Positions 12,469-21,742 of a stretch of 64,000 nucleotides of DNA are shown here, piece after piece. The stretch is from Lysobacteraceae bacterium NML93-0399 (GTDB taxonomy: Bacteria > Pseudomonadota > Gammaproteobacteria > Xanthomonadales > Xanthomonadaceae). Every line of letters begins with the position of its first letter. The stretch's first letter is position 1. The notes under the pieces were generated by a model, which did not search any database, had not been told where the DNA came from, and saw nothing but the letters and a program-made list of their open reading frames with translations. Location: positions 217,940-281,939 of the forward strand of contig NTJI01000004.1 of NCBI GenBank assembly GCA_002307375.1, read 5' to 3'. The position numbers were made by a program, and so were the translations under genes.

Positions 12469-13662
12469 ATGTACGCACGCCTTCTGATCCGCCTCGCCGC
12501 GCCACTCGCGCTGACCCTGCTGCTTGCGCTGGCGTTCGTCCTCGAATGGGCGGCCCCGGTCCGCTGGGCGATCCTGCTGACCCTCACTGCCAGTTGGCTG
12601 GTGTCGGCGTTCTGGCTGGCGCGGCGCGATGCACGGCCCAGCGCCGAGCACGCCCGGGCGATGAAAGAGCAGGACGAACTGCTGAGCGAACTGCGCCAGT
12701 TCGTCGGCACCGAGATCGAGGGCTCGCGCGTCGAGGTCGAGCGCGCACGCGAACTGATCCGCCAGGCCGTCAGCGGTCTGGGCAGCAGCTTCGATGCGAT
12801 GAACCGCAAGTCGCGTCAGCAGTCGCAGGCGATGAGCCGCCTGCTCGACCGCACCGGCGACCAGGACGGCATGGGCGGCGCCGATGTCGCCCGCTTCGCC
12901 CAGCACGCCAGCCAGCGCATGGAGCAGCTGGTCGAAGCGCTGGAGCAGGTCAGCGGCCAGAGCGTGACCACCGTGTCGCACATCGACGAGATGGCCGGCC
13001 ACCTGGACGGCATCTTCGCCCTGCTCGAGGACGTGAAGTCGATCGCCGACCAGACCAATCTGCTGGCGCTCAACGCCGCGATCGAAGCGGCGCGTGCCGG
13101 CGAGGCGGGCCGCGGCTTCGCGGTGGTGGCCGACGAGGTGCGCAACCTGTCCGAGCGTTCGACCGCGTTCAACGAGCAGATCCGCAAGCTGGCGCATTCG
13201 TCCAAGGAGTCGATCGCCAAGGTGCGCGACACCGTCTCGGGCATGGCCTCGCGCGACCTCGACCGCTCCCGCGACGCACGTGCCGAGGCGGCCGGCATGC
13301 TCGAGCAGGTCGCATCGATCAACCGTTCGCTCGGCGACGGCATGCGCGAGATTTCCGAATGCGGGCGTGCGATCGACGCCAGCGTCACCGAGGCGGTGCG
13401 TGCCCTGCAGTTCGAGGACATCGCCACCCAGGCCCTGGGCGGCGTCCACACCCACCTCGAGCGTCTGAATGCGATCAACCGCGAGGCGATCGAACTGCAG
13501 GACCTGCTGCGCCGCAATGGCGGCGTGTTCGATGAGGAACTGATGCATGCGCTGCAGCGCATCGGCCAGCGCCTGCGCGAGTCGCGCGTGAACTGGGAAC
13601 GTCCGCCGCACAAGCCGGTCACCCAGGAATCGCTGGGCGCCGGCACCGTCGAACTGTTCTGA
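12469..13662 (+). CDS. Methyl-accepting chemotaxis-type transducer without a periplasmic sensor
   Basis: 397 residues. Two closely spaced hydrophobic helices (about residues 5-22 and 27-45) leave almost no periplasmic loop. They are followed by a long coiled coil with the highly conserved transducer tip ([18 protein letters not shown] then [12 protein letters not shown]). No HAMP, PAS or obvious C-terminal CheR pentapeptide is present, and the C-terminal half ([13 protein letters not shown]) resembles transducers of Lysobacteraceae. Input is therefore probably from the membrane or an unseen partner. Transcribed from a FliA promoter, so co-expressed with late flagellar genes although it lies 9 kb from the flg cluster. 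The coding start is fixed by that promoter. Confidence 0.88.
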   Translation: MYARLLIRLAAPLALTLLLALAFVLEWAAPVRWAILLTLTASWLVSAFWLARRDARPSAEHARAMKEQDELLSELRQFVGTEIEGSRVEVERARELIRQAVSGLGSSFDAMNRKSRQQSQAMSRLLDRTGDQDGMGGADVARFAQHASQRMEQLVEALEQVSGQSVTTVSHIDEMAGHLDGIFALLEDVKSIADQTNLLALNAAIEAARAGEAGRGFAVVADEVRNLSERSTAFNEQIRKLAHSSKESIAKVRDTVSGMASRDLDRSRDARAEAAGMLEQVASINRSLGDGMREISECGRAIDASVTEAVRALQFEDIATQALGGVHTHLERLNAINREAIELQDLLRRNGGVFDEELMHALQRIGQRLRESRVNWERPPHKPVTQESLGAGTVELF

Positions 13663-14492
13663 TTCCGGGCACCGTTCTGGACGGCCATCCCGCCACCGCG
13701 CATCCACACCGCGACCCGGCCCCGTCCGGGTCGTGTCGTGTGTCCGGATCTGCATCCGCCACGATCCGCCACGTCGGCAGCGATCTGGTCGAGCGCATCG
13801 AACGGGCCGCGGCCGCAGAACTGCGTGCCCTGCTGATCGAGGCGGATACCGCGCGCGCAGCGCCGCTCGCATCGCTCGACCCGGTCGAGTCGGTCATCGC
13901 CTGGGATCTGGCCGCCGGGTTCTGAGCCGGCCGGCATTCTTCCGCGCCCCTACCGGGACGTGCTTTCTTCGCGACGGCGGCGCGGCGACGGTACGGAAGC
14001 CCCCTCCAGACGCCCGTCCGGCTGCAGGGCCCGCGATTCGGCCGGCGGCCCGCTGCCAAGCCGCCCGGTATCGCCCGCGCCGCGTTCCAGCGATGGTCTG
14101 AGTGACGCTGTTCCGCGCCGGGCACGTCGCCGGAGCGCAACCCGCACTTCGCCGTCCGACGCGAGCCGCGTCGATCGCCCCAAGACCCTCACGAACGCAG
14201 AAGTGCGGAACCGGGAACCCGGGATCGCCCGACAGCTACGCCGTCAGTGGCGGTCGGGAACGCTGCGGCTTGCTGGCGGTGCACCGAGCGCTGCGACAGC
14301 GCCGGCCGGACGAGGCGTGCTTGCGATCGCGGCAGCGTCACCGCCGGGTGCGGCACGGCACGGGCGACTCTTGAAGAGACTTCGGCGCCTGATGCGCGCG
14401 TGCAGGCGCGCGGCGATCCCCGATGGATCACGCGGCTGAAGCCGGCGCAAGGCGATGGCGACCGCGTCGGCAGTCGCGCATCGAACGACAGG
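13663..14492 (+). other. Long interval with no confident gene
   Basis: About 830 GC-rich bases between the transducer and the minus-strand PAS-GGDEF-EAL gene. Open frames in all phases translate to Arg/Ala/Pro-rich strings. An 8-bp hairpin (13712-13719 with 13726-13733) after the transducer could aid termination but has no T-run. A 61-codon GTG frame is listed separately with low confidence. No repeat family seen elsewhere in the window occurs here. Confidence 0.5.
13740..13925 (+). CDS. Possible small hypothetical protein
   Basis: A 61-codon frame from a GTG. The middle reads as a plausible amphipathic helix (GSDLVERIERAAAAELRALL) and the end as DPVESVIAWDLAAGF, more protein-like than neighbouring frames. 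No family is recognised, no ribosome site is evident, and the start sits seven bases after a hairpin. It may be spurious. Confidence 0.2.
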   Translation: MSGSASATIRHVGSDLVERIERAAAAELRALLIEADTARAAPLASLDPVESVIAWDLAAGF

Positions 14493-17258
14493 CTAGGAGG
14501 CGAGCGTCAGCACCGGTGGCTTCAGAGCCGGTGTGGCGGCACGTGTCTGGAGCCAGCGTGACATCTCATGCGGCGGCAGCGGTCGGGCGTAGTGGTAGCC
14601 CTGGACCTCGTCGCAGCCGTATTCGCGCAGCAGCACCTCGTGCGCGTCCGATTCCACGCCCTCGGCCAGCACCAGCATGCGCAGCGCCTTGCCGAGCTGG
14701 ATGATGGCGCGGGTGACCGCGACCGCGCGGCCTGCGCCTTCGCGCCCCGCCAGTTCCGCCACGAAGCTGCGGTCGATCTTCAACCGGCCCACGGGGAAGC
14801 GGCTGAGATAACTCAGGCTCGAAAAGCCCGTGCCGAAGTCGTCGACCGCGAGCGCGACACCTGCGGCCTGCAGGGCGCCGAAGCATTCGCGCAAGGCATC
14901 GCTGTCGAGCAGCAGCGCCGATTCGGTCAGTTCCAGTTCCAGCCGCGCAGGCGGCCAGTCGACGGCCGCGCAGGCGGCCAGCACGCGCTTGCAGAATCCC
15001 GGATCGCGCAGCTGCACGGCCGAGACGTTGACCGACATGCGGCCGAATTCCAGTCCGGCTGCGGCCCAGGCCGCCGCCTGCCGGCAGGCCTCGCGCAACA
15101 CCCAGTCCCCGATCGGCACGATGTCGCCGGTCGCTTCGGCGATCGGAATGAACTCCTCCGGGCCGCAGACGCCGAGTTCTGGGTGATGCCAGCGCAGCAA
15201 CGCCTCCATGCCCGATACGGTCTGGCGCGAGAGGTCGATGAGCGGCTGGTAGGCGAGCGTGAATTCTTCCTGCTCGAGCGCGGCGCGCAATGCATGCTCG
15301 ACGTCGAGTCGACGCCGGGCCCGGCGCCAGGCGTCGGGGCTGTAGAACTCCACCTGGTTGCGCCCTGCCCGGCTGGCGCCCTGCAGGGCGACGCCGGCGG
15401 CGCGCAGAAGCTCGTCGAACCCCACGCCCGGCGGGCGCAGGGCGATGCCGGCGCTCACACCGAAGCGCAGCGTCTCGCCACCCGCCTGCACCGGATCGGC
15501 CAGGCCGTCGACGATGCGCTGCGCGGTCCGCGCGACCGACTGCCGGTCGCTGCCCTGCTGCAGCAGCACGGCGAATTCGTCGCCGCCGATGCGCCCGAAC
15601 AGGTCGCCCGCGTCCACCAGCATGTGCAGACGGGCGGCGACGGTCTTGAGCAGCACGTCTCCGGTCGCATGGCCGTGCGCCTCGTTGATGCCGCCGAACC
15701 CGGAAATGTCGATCAGCAGCAGGGCCTGGAACCCCGCCTGCGGCGCGCGCAGGGCGGCGTCGATGTCCTCGCGCAGACGGCTGCGGTTGGGCAGGCCGGT
15801 CAGTGCGTCGAAATGCGACAGCCGCTCGATGCGTTCGCTGGCCGCGCGCTCGGAGGAAATGTCACGGAACAGCACCAGGCAGCGCGGCGGAAGCCCCGTG
15901 TCGCGGGGAAAATCGACCACGGCCTGGGTCCACACCTGCTCGCCGTCGGGCCGGTAGAAGCACAGCTCCAGCGTCTGCGCCGGCGCGCCGGCAGCCGCGC
16001 GCACCATCGCCGCCTCGAGGGCCTCGCGGGATTCGGTCGTGTAATGGCGCAGCAGCTCCTCGAGCGGCAGCGAATCGCCCTCGCGTCCGTGCAGACCGGC
16101 GCATTCGCCGGTCCAGTGCAGGGTGCGGGTCTGGACATCGATCTCGCAGCCGCCGATGCGCCCCAGTTCGGCCACGCGCCGCAGCAACGCGGCCCGACGC
16201 CCGGCTTCGGCATCGCGCAGCCGCTGCCGCGTGATGTCCTGCACCTGGCAGCGCACGCCGCGTGGCGGGCCGCCTGCTCCGGGCTGCGGTGCGGCCCAGA
16301 TATTGAGGAACACCGTGCCCGCGGCGCCGCGCATCACCAGTTCGAACGGCGCCGGCTGTCGTCCCTGGCGCAGCGCGCGCCACACGCGCCGGACCGCCAG
16401 CTGTTGTCCCGGCAGGCGACGTCGCAACCAGGCGCGGATGCTGCTGCCCTCGGCGAGGCCGAGCAGGTCCCGCAGCTCCGCGGCGCAGGCGACGGTGTCC
16501 GTCGCGCAGGTCCACTCCCAGATCGACATGCCGGCGATGCGCTGCGCTTCCTCCACCAGCCCGCGCTGTTCGCGCAGGCTGTGTTCGAGGCGCTTCTGGT
16601 CGTCGATGCAGGTCAGCGTGCCGGCGACGCGGACCGGGCGGCCCTGCGCGTCGCGCGCGGTCACCCGGCCGCTGTCGCGCACCCAGCGCCAGCCACCGTC
16701 GGCGCGTGCGCAGCGGTACTCGCACAGGTAATGGGGCGTGCGCCCGTCGAGATAGTCGCCCAGGGCGCTGCGCATCGCCTCGCGGTCGTCGGGGTGGACG
16801 CGTCGTTCCACCTCGGCGAACGGCACCGGACCTTCGTCGGCGCCGGGACCGGCCCAGTCCCCGCGACCGCCGGCATTGCGCATCTGGTCGTGACCGGTGT
16901 CCCACACCCACAGGGCGTGGCCACCGGACTCGGCGGCTTCCAGCCAGTCGTGCAGGTCGTCGGTGAGCCGGATGCTCATCGAGAAGGCAACCGGCCCGTT
17001 GCCATCGATGTCCACCGTGCGCAGCAGGCCGCGCAGCGGGATGGCGAGGTCGGGCAGTTCACAGGCGATTTCCCGGTCGCCGGCCAGCAGCCGCTCGTAG
17101 AGGCCCGCGAGCGAGGCGGCATGGCGTTCGACCAGACGGTCGAGCCCACGCCGGCGCGCGGCCGGATTGGCCATCAGACACCGGCCACCCCGGTCGAGCA
17201 GCAGCACCCCGTCCGACACCGGATGATCGAGGAGGCTGTGGATGAGGCCGGGTTTCAT
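14493..17258 (-). CDS. PAS-GGDEF-EAL cyclic-di-GMP signalling protein
   Basis: 921 residues, no signal peptide or membrane helix, so probably cytoplasmic. An N-terminal PAS-like region (VSDGVLLLDRGGRCLMANPA) is followed by further PAS/PAC units, one with the WRWVRDSGRVTARDAQGRPV signature, then a GGDEF domain with intact GGDEF (in FGRIGGDEFAVLL) and a C-terminal EAL domain with MEALLRW, NVSAVQL, ELTES, DDFGTGFSSL and KIDRSF all intact. The allosteric I-site RxxD before GGDEF is replaced by DAGD, so product inhibition is probably lost. Both synthase and phosphodiesterase activity look possible; PAS input may choose between them. It is divergent from a NarX-type kinase gene and 4.5 kb from the flg genes, so an effect on motility is likely but inferred. 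Confidence 0.92.
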   Translation of the reverse strand: MKPGLIHSLLDHPVSDGVLLLDRGGRCLMANPAARRRGLDRLVERHAASLAGLYERLLAGDREIACELPDLAIPLRGLLRTVDIDGNGPVAFSMSIRLTDDLHDWLEAAESGGHALWVWDTGHDQMRNAGGRGDWAGPGADEGPVPFAEVERRVHPDDREAMRSALGDYLDGRTPHYLCEYRCARADGGWRWVRDSGRVTARDAQGRPVRVAGTLTCIDDQKRLEHSLREQRGLVEEAQRIAGMSIWEWTCATDTVACAAELRDLLGLAEGSSIRAWLRRRLPGQQLAVRRVWRALRQGRQPAPFELVMRGAAGTVFLNIWAAPQPGAGGPPRGVRCQVQDITRQRLRDAEAGRRAALLRRVAELGRIGGCEIDVQTRTLHWTGECAGLHGREGDSLPLEELLRHYTTESREALEAAMVRAAAGAPAQTLELCFYRPDGEQVWTQAVVDFPRDTGLPPRCLVLFRDISSERAASERIERLSHFDALTGLPNRSRLREDIDAALRAPQAGFQALLLIDISGFGGINEAHGHATGDVLLKTVAARLHMLVDAGDLFGRIGGDEFAVLLQQGSDRQSVARTAQRIVDGLADPVQAGGETLRFGVSAGIALRPPGVGFDELLRAAGVALQGASRAGRNQVEFYSPDAWRRARRRLDVEHALRAALEQEEFTLAYQPLIDLSRQTVSGMEALLRWHHPELGVCGPEEFIPIAEATGDIVPIGDWVLREACRQAAAWAAAGLEFGRMSVNVSAVQLRDPGFCKRVLAACAAVDWPPARLELELTESALLLDSDALRECFGALQAAGVALAVDDFGTGFSSLSYLSRFPVGRLKIDRSFVAELAGREGAGRAVAVTRAIIQLGKALRMLVLAEGVESDAHEVLLREYGCDEVQGYHYARPLPPHEMSRWLQTRAATPALKPPVLTLAS

Positions 17259-17390
17259 CGTGTCTGGATGCTCTTCCGCAAGGGCGCGCGTGGGGCGTCG
17301 GGAGGACGTCCCATGCGTTAACGGCGCCGGTCACATGAAGTTGAGTCGGCAGGTAGACTGGCGCCACGCGCATCGGAGATTCGACCGGCA

Positions 17391-18722
17391 ATGGAACCCG
17401 GACAGCACAGCGCGGAGCCGGCACATCGGCCTCGCGCTCGAGCGGTCACCGCGCCCACTCACGGGCGCAGCGGCAGGCAGGTCCTCGCGGCCGGCGCGGT
17501 GTGGCTGGGCTGCGCGGCAGTGGCGAGCCGGCTGGGGGCGGTGCCGGTGCCGCCGTGGCTGTGGAGCGTGTTGGTGGCCGCCGTCGCGGCAACCGCCGCG
17601 GGCGCTGCGCTGTGGTCGCGCCGGCGGCGCGCATCGATGAGTGCGAAGGAGCTGGTGGCGGAAACAGCCGCGGCGAGCGGCGAACTCCGCGAGCTGATGC
17701 GCCTGCTGCCCGATGGCGTGATGTTGTTGATCGACACGCGCATCGTCTACGCCAATCCCGCCTGCGAAACCTTGTTCGACTGCGATCTCGACGCGCTGAC
17801 CGACGCGCCGGTCGATCGCCTGGTCGACGCCGGCCGCCGCAGTGCCTTCCTCGGAGTACTGCGCGTGCAGGACGCGGCCGCCGGCCCCGCATCGGTGTCG
17901 CAGTCGATGCAGCGCAGCGACGGGACGATCTTCCAGGCGGCCCTGAGCGCGGCCCAGACCCGCTACGACGGACGGCCCTGCACCCTGCTGCTGATCCGCG
18001 ACCTCACCGACGCCGAACGCATGCGCGACCGGCTCGCGGCGGGCAACCGCGAACTGCACGCCCTCGCCGCGCGCGTGTTCACCGTGCAGGAGGACGAGCG
18101 ACGGGCGATCTCCCGTGAGCTGCACGACGACATCGGCCAGTCCGTGACCGCGATGAAGATGGCCGCTTCGGCCGCGCTCGACGAGGCCGATGTGCAGCGC
18201 CGGCGCGACGACCTGGAGGACATCCAGGTCCTGGCCGACACGACACTCGAAAAACTGCGCGACATCTCGATCCTGCTGCGCCCGCCGCAGCTCGACGCGC
18301 TGGGACTGGAGGCGGCGCTGCGCTGGCACGCCGAGCGGATCCTGCGCAACGCCGGCATCGAGGCGGCGCTGGAGATCGAACCGCTGCCCGCGCGACCGGA
18401 GCCGGGGGTGGAACAGGCCTGTTTCCGGATCGCGCAGGAAGCGCTGACCAACGTCATGCGCCACGCGGGCGCCCGACACGTGCGGCTCAGGCTCCGGCAC
18501 TGCGGCGCTGCGCTGTCGCTGGAGGTCTGCGACGACGGCCGCGGCTTTCCGACCGGCGCTGCGCGGGGCCTGGGACTGGTGATCATGCGCGAGCGCGCGC
18601 ATGCGAGCGGCGGGACCTTCGACCTCGAGACCGAACCGGGCGACGGCACCCGGATCCGCGCGTCCTGGCCCCAGGCCGATTCCGGCCCCGCCCTGTCCGC
18701 CGCTGCGACAGCGGGCGGATAG
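17391..18722 (+). CDS. NarX-type (HisKA_3) sensor histidine kinase with a PAS domain
   Basis: 443 residues. Two membrane helices (about 30-47 and 56-75) are joined by a very short loop, followed by a PAS domain (PDGVMLLIDTRIVYANPA) and a HisKA_3 dimerisation domain with the phosphorylated His at residue 245 (ISRELHDDIGQSV). The HATPase domain shows the N-box (NVMRHAGARHV), DDGRGFP and GLGLVIMRERA. Sensing is probably cytoplasmic or in the membrane. No response regulator is adjacent; the nearest NarL-type regulator in the window is at 39377, a possible but unproven partner. The GGDEF-EAL-REC gene begins nine bases after its stop, suggesting a shared transcript, although a -10-like TAGAAT overlaps the stop. 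Confidence 0.9.
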   Translation: MEPGQHSAEPAHRPRARAVTAPTHGRSGRQVLAAGAVWLGCAAVASRLGAVPVPPWLWSVLVAAVAATAAGAALWSRRRRASMSAKELVAETAAASGELRELMRLLPDGVMLLIDTRIVYANPACETLFDCDLDALTDAPVDRLVDAGRRSAFLGVLRVQDAAAGPASVSQSMQRSDGTIFQAALSAAQTRYDGRPCTLLLIRDLTDAERMRDRLAAGNRELHALAARVFTVQEDERRAISRELHDDIGQSVTAMKMAASAALDEADVQRRRDDLEDIQVLADTTLEKLRDISILLRPPQLDALGLEAALRWHAERILRNAGIEAALEIEPLPARPEPGVEQACFRIAQEALTNVMRHAGARHVRLRLRHCGAALSLEVCDDGRGFPTGAARGLGLVIMRERAHASGGTFDLETEPGDGTRIRASWPQADSGPALSAAATAGG

Positions 18723-18731
18723 AATCCGACG

Positions 18732-20453
18732 ATGCAGATGCCGGTTCCGCTCCAGTCCACCGTTTCGCGCCTGGGCGCCGCCAATCCCGAGTTGCTGGAG
18801 CTGATCGCTGCCGCAGCAGGCGGCGGCACGCCGCTGGTGGTGCTGCACATCGATCTGGAGCACTTCGCGTCGGTCAACCAGAACATGGGCACCGATGTCG
18901 GCGACGCCGCGCTCGAAGCGATCGGTGTCCGCCTGCGCGATCATCTGCATGAGCGCGGGCGCGTCTGGCGTCACGGCAGTGACGAATTCATTGCCGCGAT
19001 CCCCCACCCCGAGGCCGATGCCGACGGCGCGCAGGGACTGGCCGCCGAACTCATCGCCGAGATCGAACGCCCGCTCGAGGTGCTGCCCTACACGTTGTTC
19101 TTGGAGGCGCGTATCGGCGTGAGCCTGTGTCCGGCGCATGGCGACGAGCCCTCCCAGCTGCTGCACAGGGCCGAGATGGCCGCCGGACGCGCCTCGAATG
19201 TGGCCAATGATCCGGTGCAGCTCCACGCCGCCGTCGCCACGGACAGGGTGTACAGCGAGAGCGCGATCGCGCGGCAGATCGTCGACGCGATCCAGAACGG
19301 CGAGCTCCGCCTGCGCTACCAGCCCAAGATCAGTGCGCGCGATGGTCGGGTCATCGGCATGGAGGCGCTGATCCGTTGGCAGTCACCGGTGCTGGGCCTG
19401 CTGCTGCCCGAGCGCTTCCTGCCCACTGCCGAGCGCATCGGCGTGATCCTGCAGATCGGCGAATGGATGCTCGACCGCGTCATCGCCCAGGCGCAGGCAT
19501 GGCGCGAGCAGGGCTTCGACGATTTCTTCGTCGGCATCAACGTCACCACGCGACAGTTGCTGCAGCCCGACTTCGTGGACCGCCTGATGGCGCGCATGCA
19601 GCAGGCCGGCCTGCCGCGGGAAGCGATCGTGCTCGAACTCAACGAGCGCGTCCTCACCCATGCCAGCACCGACACCGTCTACCGGACCGTGGCCGCGCTG
19701 CGTCACGAGGGCATCCTGGTCACGCTCGACAACTTCGGCACCGGCGATGCGAGCCTCAGCGCGCTGGTGCGCTACCCGGCCGACATCCTCAAGATCGACC
19801 GCAGCTTCATCAACGCCGCGCCGGCCGGCAGCCGCGAGACCGCCATCGTGCGTGCGCTCATCGCCATGGGTCACCAGCTGGGCATGAAGGTCATCGCCAA
19901 CGGCGTGGAAACCGAAGCCCAGGTGGGCTTTCTGCGCCGCGCCGATTGCGACTACTTCCAGGGCTATCTGTTCGCCGAACCGATGAGTGCCGATTCGGCC
20001 GGCCAGGCCCTGCGCCGACGCTATCTGCGCCCGGAACTCTTCACCTCCACCCAGACCCATCGCACCCTGCTGCTGGTGGACGACGAGCAGAACGTGCTGC
20101 GCTCGCTGGTGCGGCTGTTCCGGCGCGACGGCTACCGCATCCTGGCCGCGGGCAACGTGCGCGACGCGTTCGGGCTGCTGGCGACCAACGAGGTGCAGGT
20201 CATCCTGTCCGACCAGCGCATGTCGGAGATGGATGGCACCGAATTCCTCGGTCGGGTGAAGATGCTCTACCCCGACACGATCCGCCTGGTGCTGTCGGGC
20301 TACACCGATCTGGCCACCGTGACCGACGCCATCAACCGCGGCGCGATCTACCGGTTCCTGACCAAGCCCTGGGACGACAACAAGCTGCGCGAACACATCC
20401 GTCAGGCCTTCCAGACCTACGACGCACAGCGCGGCCGCGAATCGCAGCCCTGA
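18732..20453 (+). CDS. GGDEF-EAL protein with C-terminal receiver and altered signature motifs
   Basis: 573 residues in the unusual order GGDEF (about 30-170), EAL (about 185-430) and REC (about 445-565). The GGDEF signature is GSDEF (RHGSDEF), which suggests loss of cyclase activity. The EAL domain keeps MEALIRW and KIDRSF but the DDFGTG metal-site motif reads DNFGTG, NLS reads NVTTRQ and ELTES reads ELNER, so phosphodiesterase activity is doubtful. The receiver (LLLVDDEQNVLRSL, phosphoacceptor Asp in LSDQRMSEMDG, FLTKPWDD) resembles those of HD-GYP-type regulators. It may be a c-di-GMP-binding effector switched by phosphorylation. It follows a histidine kinase by nine bases, a natural candidate donor, and ends tail-to-tail with the next kinase gene with no spacer. 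Confidence 0.9.
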   Translation: MQMPVPLQSTVSRLGAANPELLELIAAAAGGGTPLVVLHIDLEHFASVNQNMGTDVGDAALEAIGVRLRDHLHERGRVWRHGSDEFIAAIPHPEADADGAQGLAAELIAEIERPLEVLPYTLFLEARIGVSLCPAHGDEPSQLLHRAEMAAGRASNVANDPVQLHAAVATDRVYSESAIARQIVDAIQNGELRLRYQPKISARDGRVIGMEALIRWQSPVLGLLLPERFLPTAERIGVILQIGEWMLDRVIAQAQAWREQGFDDFFVGINVTTRQLLQPDFVDRLMARMQQAGLPREAIVLELNERVLTHASTDTVYRTVAALRHEGILVTLDNFGTGDASLSALVRYPADILKIDRSFINAAPAGSRETAIVRALIAMGHQLGMKVIANGVETEAQVGFLRRADCDYFQGYLFAEPMSADSAGQALRRRYLRPELFTSTQTHRTLLLVDDEQNVLRSLVRLFRRDGYRILAAGNVRDAFGLLATNEVQVILSDQRMSEMDGTEFLGRVKMLYPDTIRLVLSGYTDLATVTDAINRGAIYRFLTKPWDDNKLREHIRQAFQTYDAQRGRESQP

Positions 20454-21674
20454 TCAATCGACGCCTTCGGGCTGCGGCTGGCGCACCGGCAGGATGACGC
20501 GGAACCGGCTCCCCGCCCCCGGGGTGCTGTCGACCTCGATGCGGCCGTGGTGCTTGGCGACGATGCCGTAGGAGATCGACAGCCCTAAGCCAGTGCCCTT
20601 GCCCACCGACTTGGTGGTGAAGAAGGGATCGAAGATCCGCTGCATCACGTCGGGGGCGATGCCCGTACCGGTGTCCTCGATCTCCACCCAGACCTGGCCG
20701 GGTTCATGACAGGTGCGCACGGTGATGGTGCCCTGCTCGCCCAGCGCCTGCCCGGCGTTGAGCAGCAGGTTCATGAAGACCTGGTTCAACTCCGACTGCA
20801 GGCATTCGATCATCGGCAGCGTGCCGTAGTCCTTCTCGAGCGTGGCCTTGTAGCGCAACTCGTTCCAGACGATGTTGATGGTCGAATCGAGGCCGGCGTG
20901 CAGGTCGGCCAGACGCCAGGCATGTTCGCGGTCCGAGCGCGAGAAGTCGCGCAGATCGCGCACGATGCGCGTGACCCGCTCGATGCCCTGGCGCGACTCG
21001 GTGAGCAGTTGCGGCAGGTCGCGGCTGATGAAGTCGACATCGAGCCGCTCGCGCGTGTCGTCGATCTCCGCGCTCATCGCCTTGGGATCGTGCGAACGCA
21101 TCGCGCGTTCGTAGACGTCGATCAGGGCGAACAGGTTGCCCACGTATTCCTGCAGGCTGCCCAGGTTGGAATGCACGTAGCCGATCGGGTTGTTGATCTC
21201 GTGCGCGACGCCGGCGGCGAGCTGACCGATCGAGGCGAGCTTCTCGGACTGCAGAAGCTGTTCCTGCGCGGCGTTGAAGCGCACGTGCAGTTCGGCGTGC
21301 CGTTGCTGCAGGGCCTGTTCGTCGTCGCTGAGCGTGCCGGGTCCGGGGCTGCGCAACAGCAGCAGGAAGCGCGCGGCCTCGCCGCCGAGCCAGTGCAGAT
21401 GCGCGTCGAGCGCGTGTCCGGCCGAGGCGCCGACCGGGCCGCGCCAGCTGCCCTGGTCGCGGGCGTGGCGCAGGGCCTCGGCAGGCAGCATGCGGTCCAG
21501 CCGGGCGCCGGCTTCGAGCCAGTGCGGCCGGGCGCCCAGCAGCGCCTCGGCGGCCGGATTGGCGTAGATCAGACGGCCATCGGCCTCATGGATGCACACG
21601 CCCTCCGACAGGCGCGACAGCGCGGTCGCAGCCAGGGGCGCGGGCGGCGCGGGAAGCGGAGAGAGCGAAGTCAA
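20454..21674 (-). CDS. PAS-domain sensor histidine kinase
   Basis: About 406 residues from a proposed TTG (5' base 21674); the frame is open far upstream over flgN, so the start is uncertain. An N-terminal PAS (EGVCIHEADGRLIYANPAAE) is followed by a coiled linker, a HisKA domain with H-box AAGVAHEINNPIGYVHSN, and an HATPase domain with QVFMNLLLNAGQAL, IEDTGTGIAPDV and GTGLGLSISYGIV. No membrane segment is evident, so it is probably cytoplasmic. It lies downstream of flgA, flgM and flgN on the same strand, 68 bases after flgN, and may be read through from the flgM FliA promoter. Its partner regulator is not identified. Confidence 0.85.
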   Translation of the reverse strand: MTSLSPLPAPPAPLAATALSRLSEGVCIHEADGRLIYANPAAEALLGARPHWLEAGARLDRMLPAEALRHARDQGSWRGPVGASAGHALDAHLHWLGGEAARFLLLLRSPGPGTLSDDEQALQQRHAELHVRFNAAQEQLLQSEKLASIGQLAAGVAHEINNPIGYVHSNLGSLQEYVGNLFALIDVYERAMRSHDPKAMSAEIDDTRERLDVDFISRDLPQLLTESRQGIERVTRIVRDLRDFSRSDREHAWRLADLHAGLDSTINIVWNELRYKATLEKDYGTLPMIECLQSELNQVFMNLLLNAGQALGEQGTITVRTCHEPGQVWVEIEDTGTGIAPDVMQRIFDPFFTTKSVGKGTGLGLSISYGIVAKHHGRIEVDSTPGAGSRFRVILPVRQPQPEGVD

Positions 21675-21742
21675 GCGGCGGCACCCGAAAAAGGCAGGAC
21701 GCACCGATTCTAACGGGCGCCCGGCAGGTGCGGCGGAAGCAC

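Noticed and set aside
11689..13872. A 727-codon minus-strand frame over hflD and the transducer
   Set aside because: Shadow of well-supported plus-strand genes; the FliA promoter at 12411 confirms the plus-strand reading.
13960..14439. A 159-codon plus-strand frame in the 13.7-14.5 kb gap
   Set aside because: Arg/Ser/Pro-rich without hydrophobic core or motif, no ribosome site, and other phases are equally open.
14568..17321. A 917-codon plus-strand frame opposite the PAS-GGDEF-EAL gene
   Set aside because: It mirrors a gene with intact catalytic motifs; its own translation is low-complexity and has no family features.
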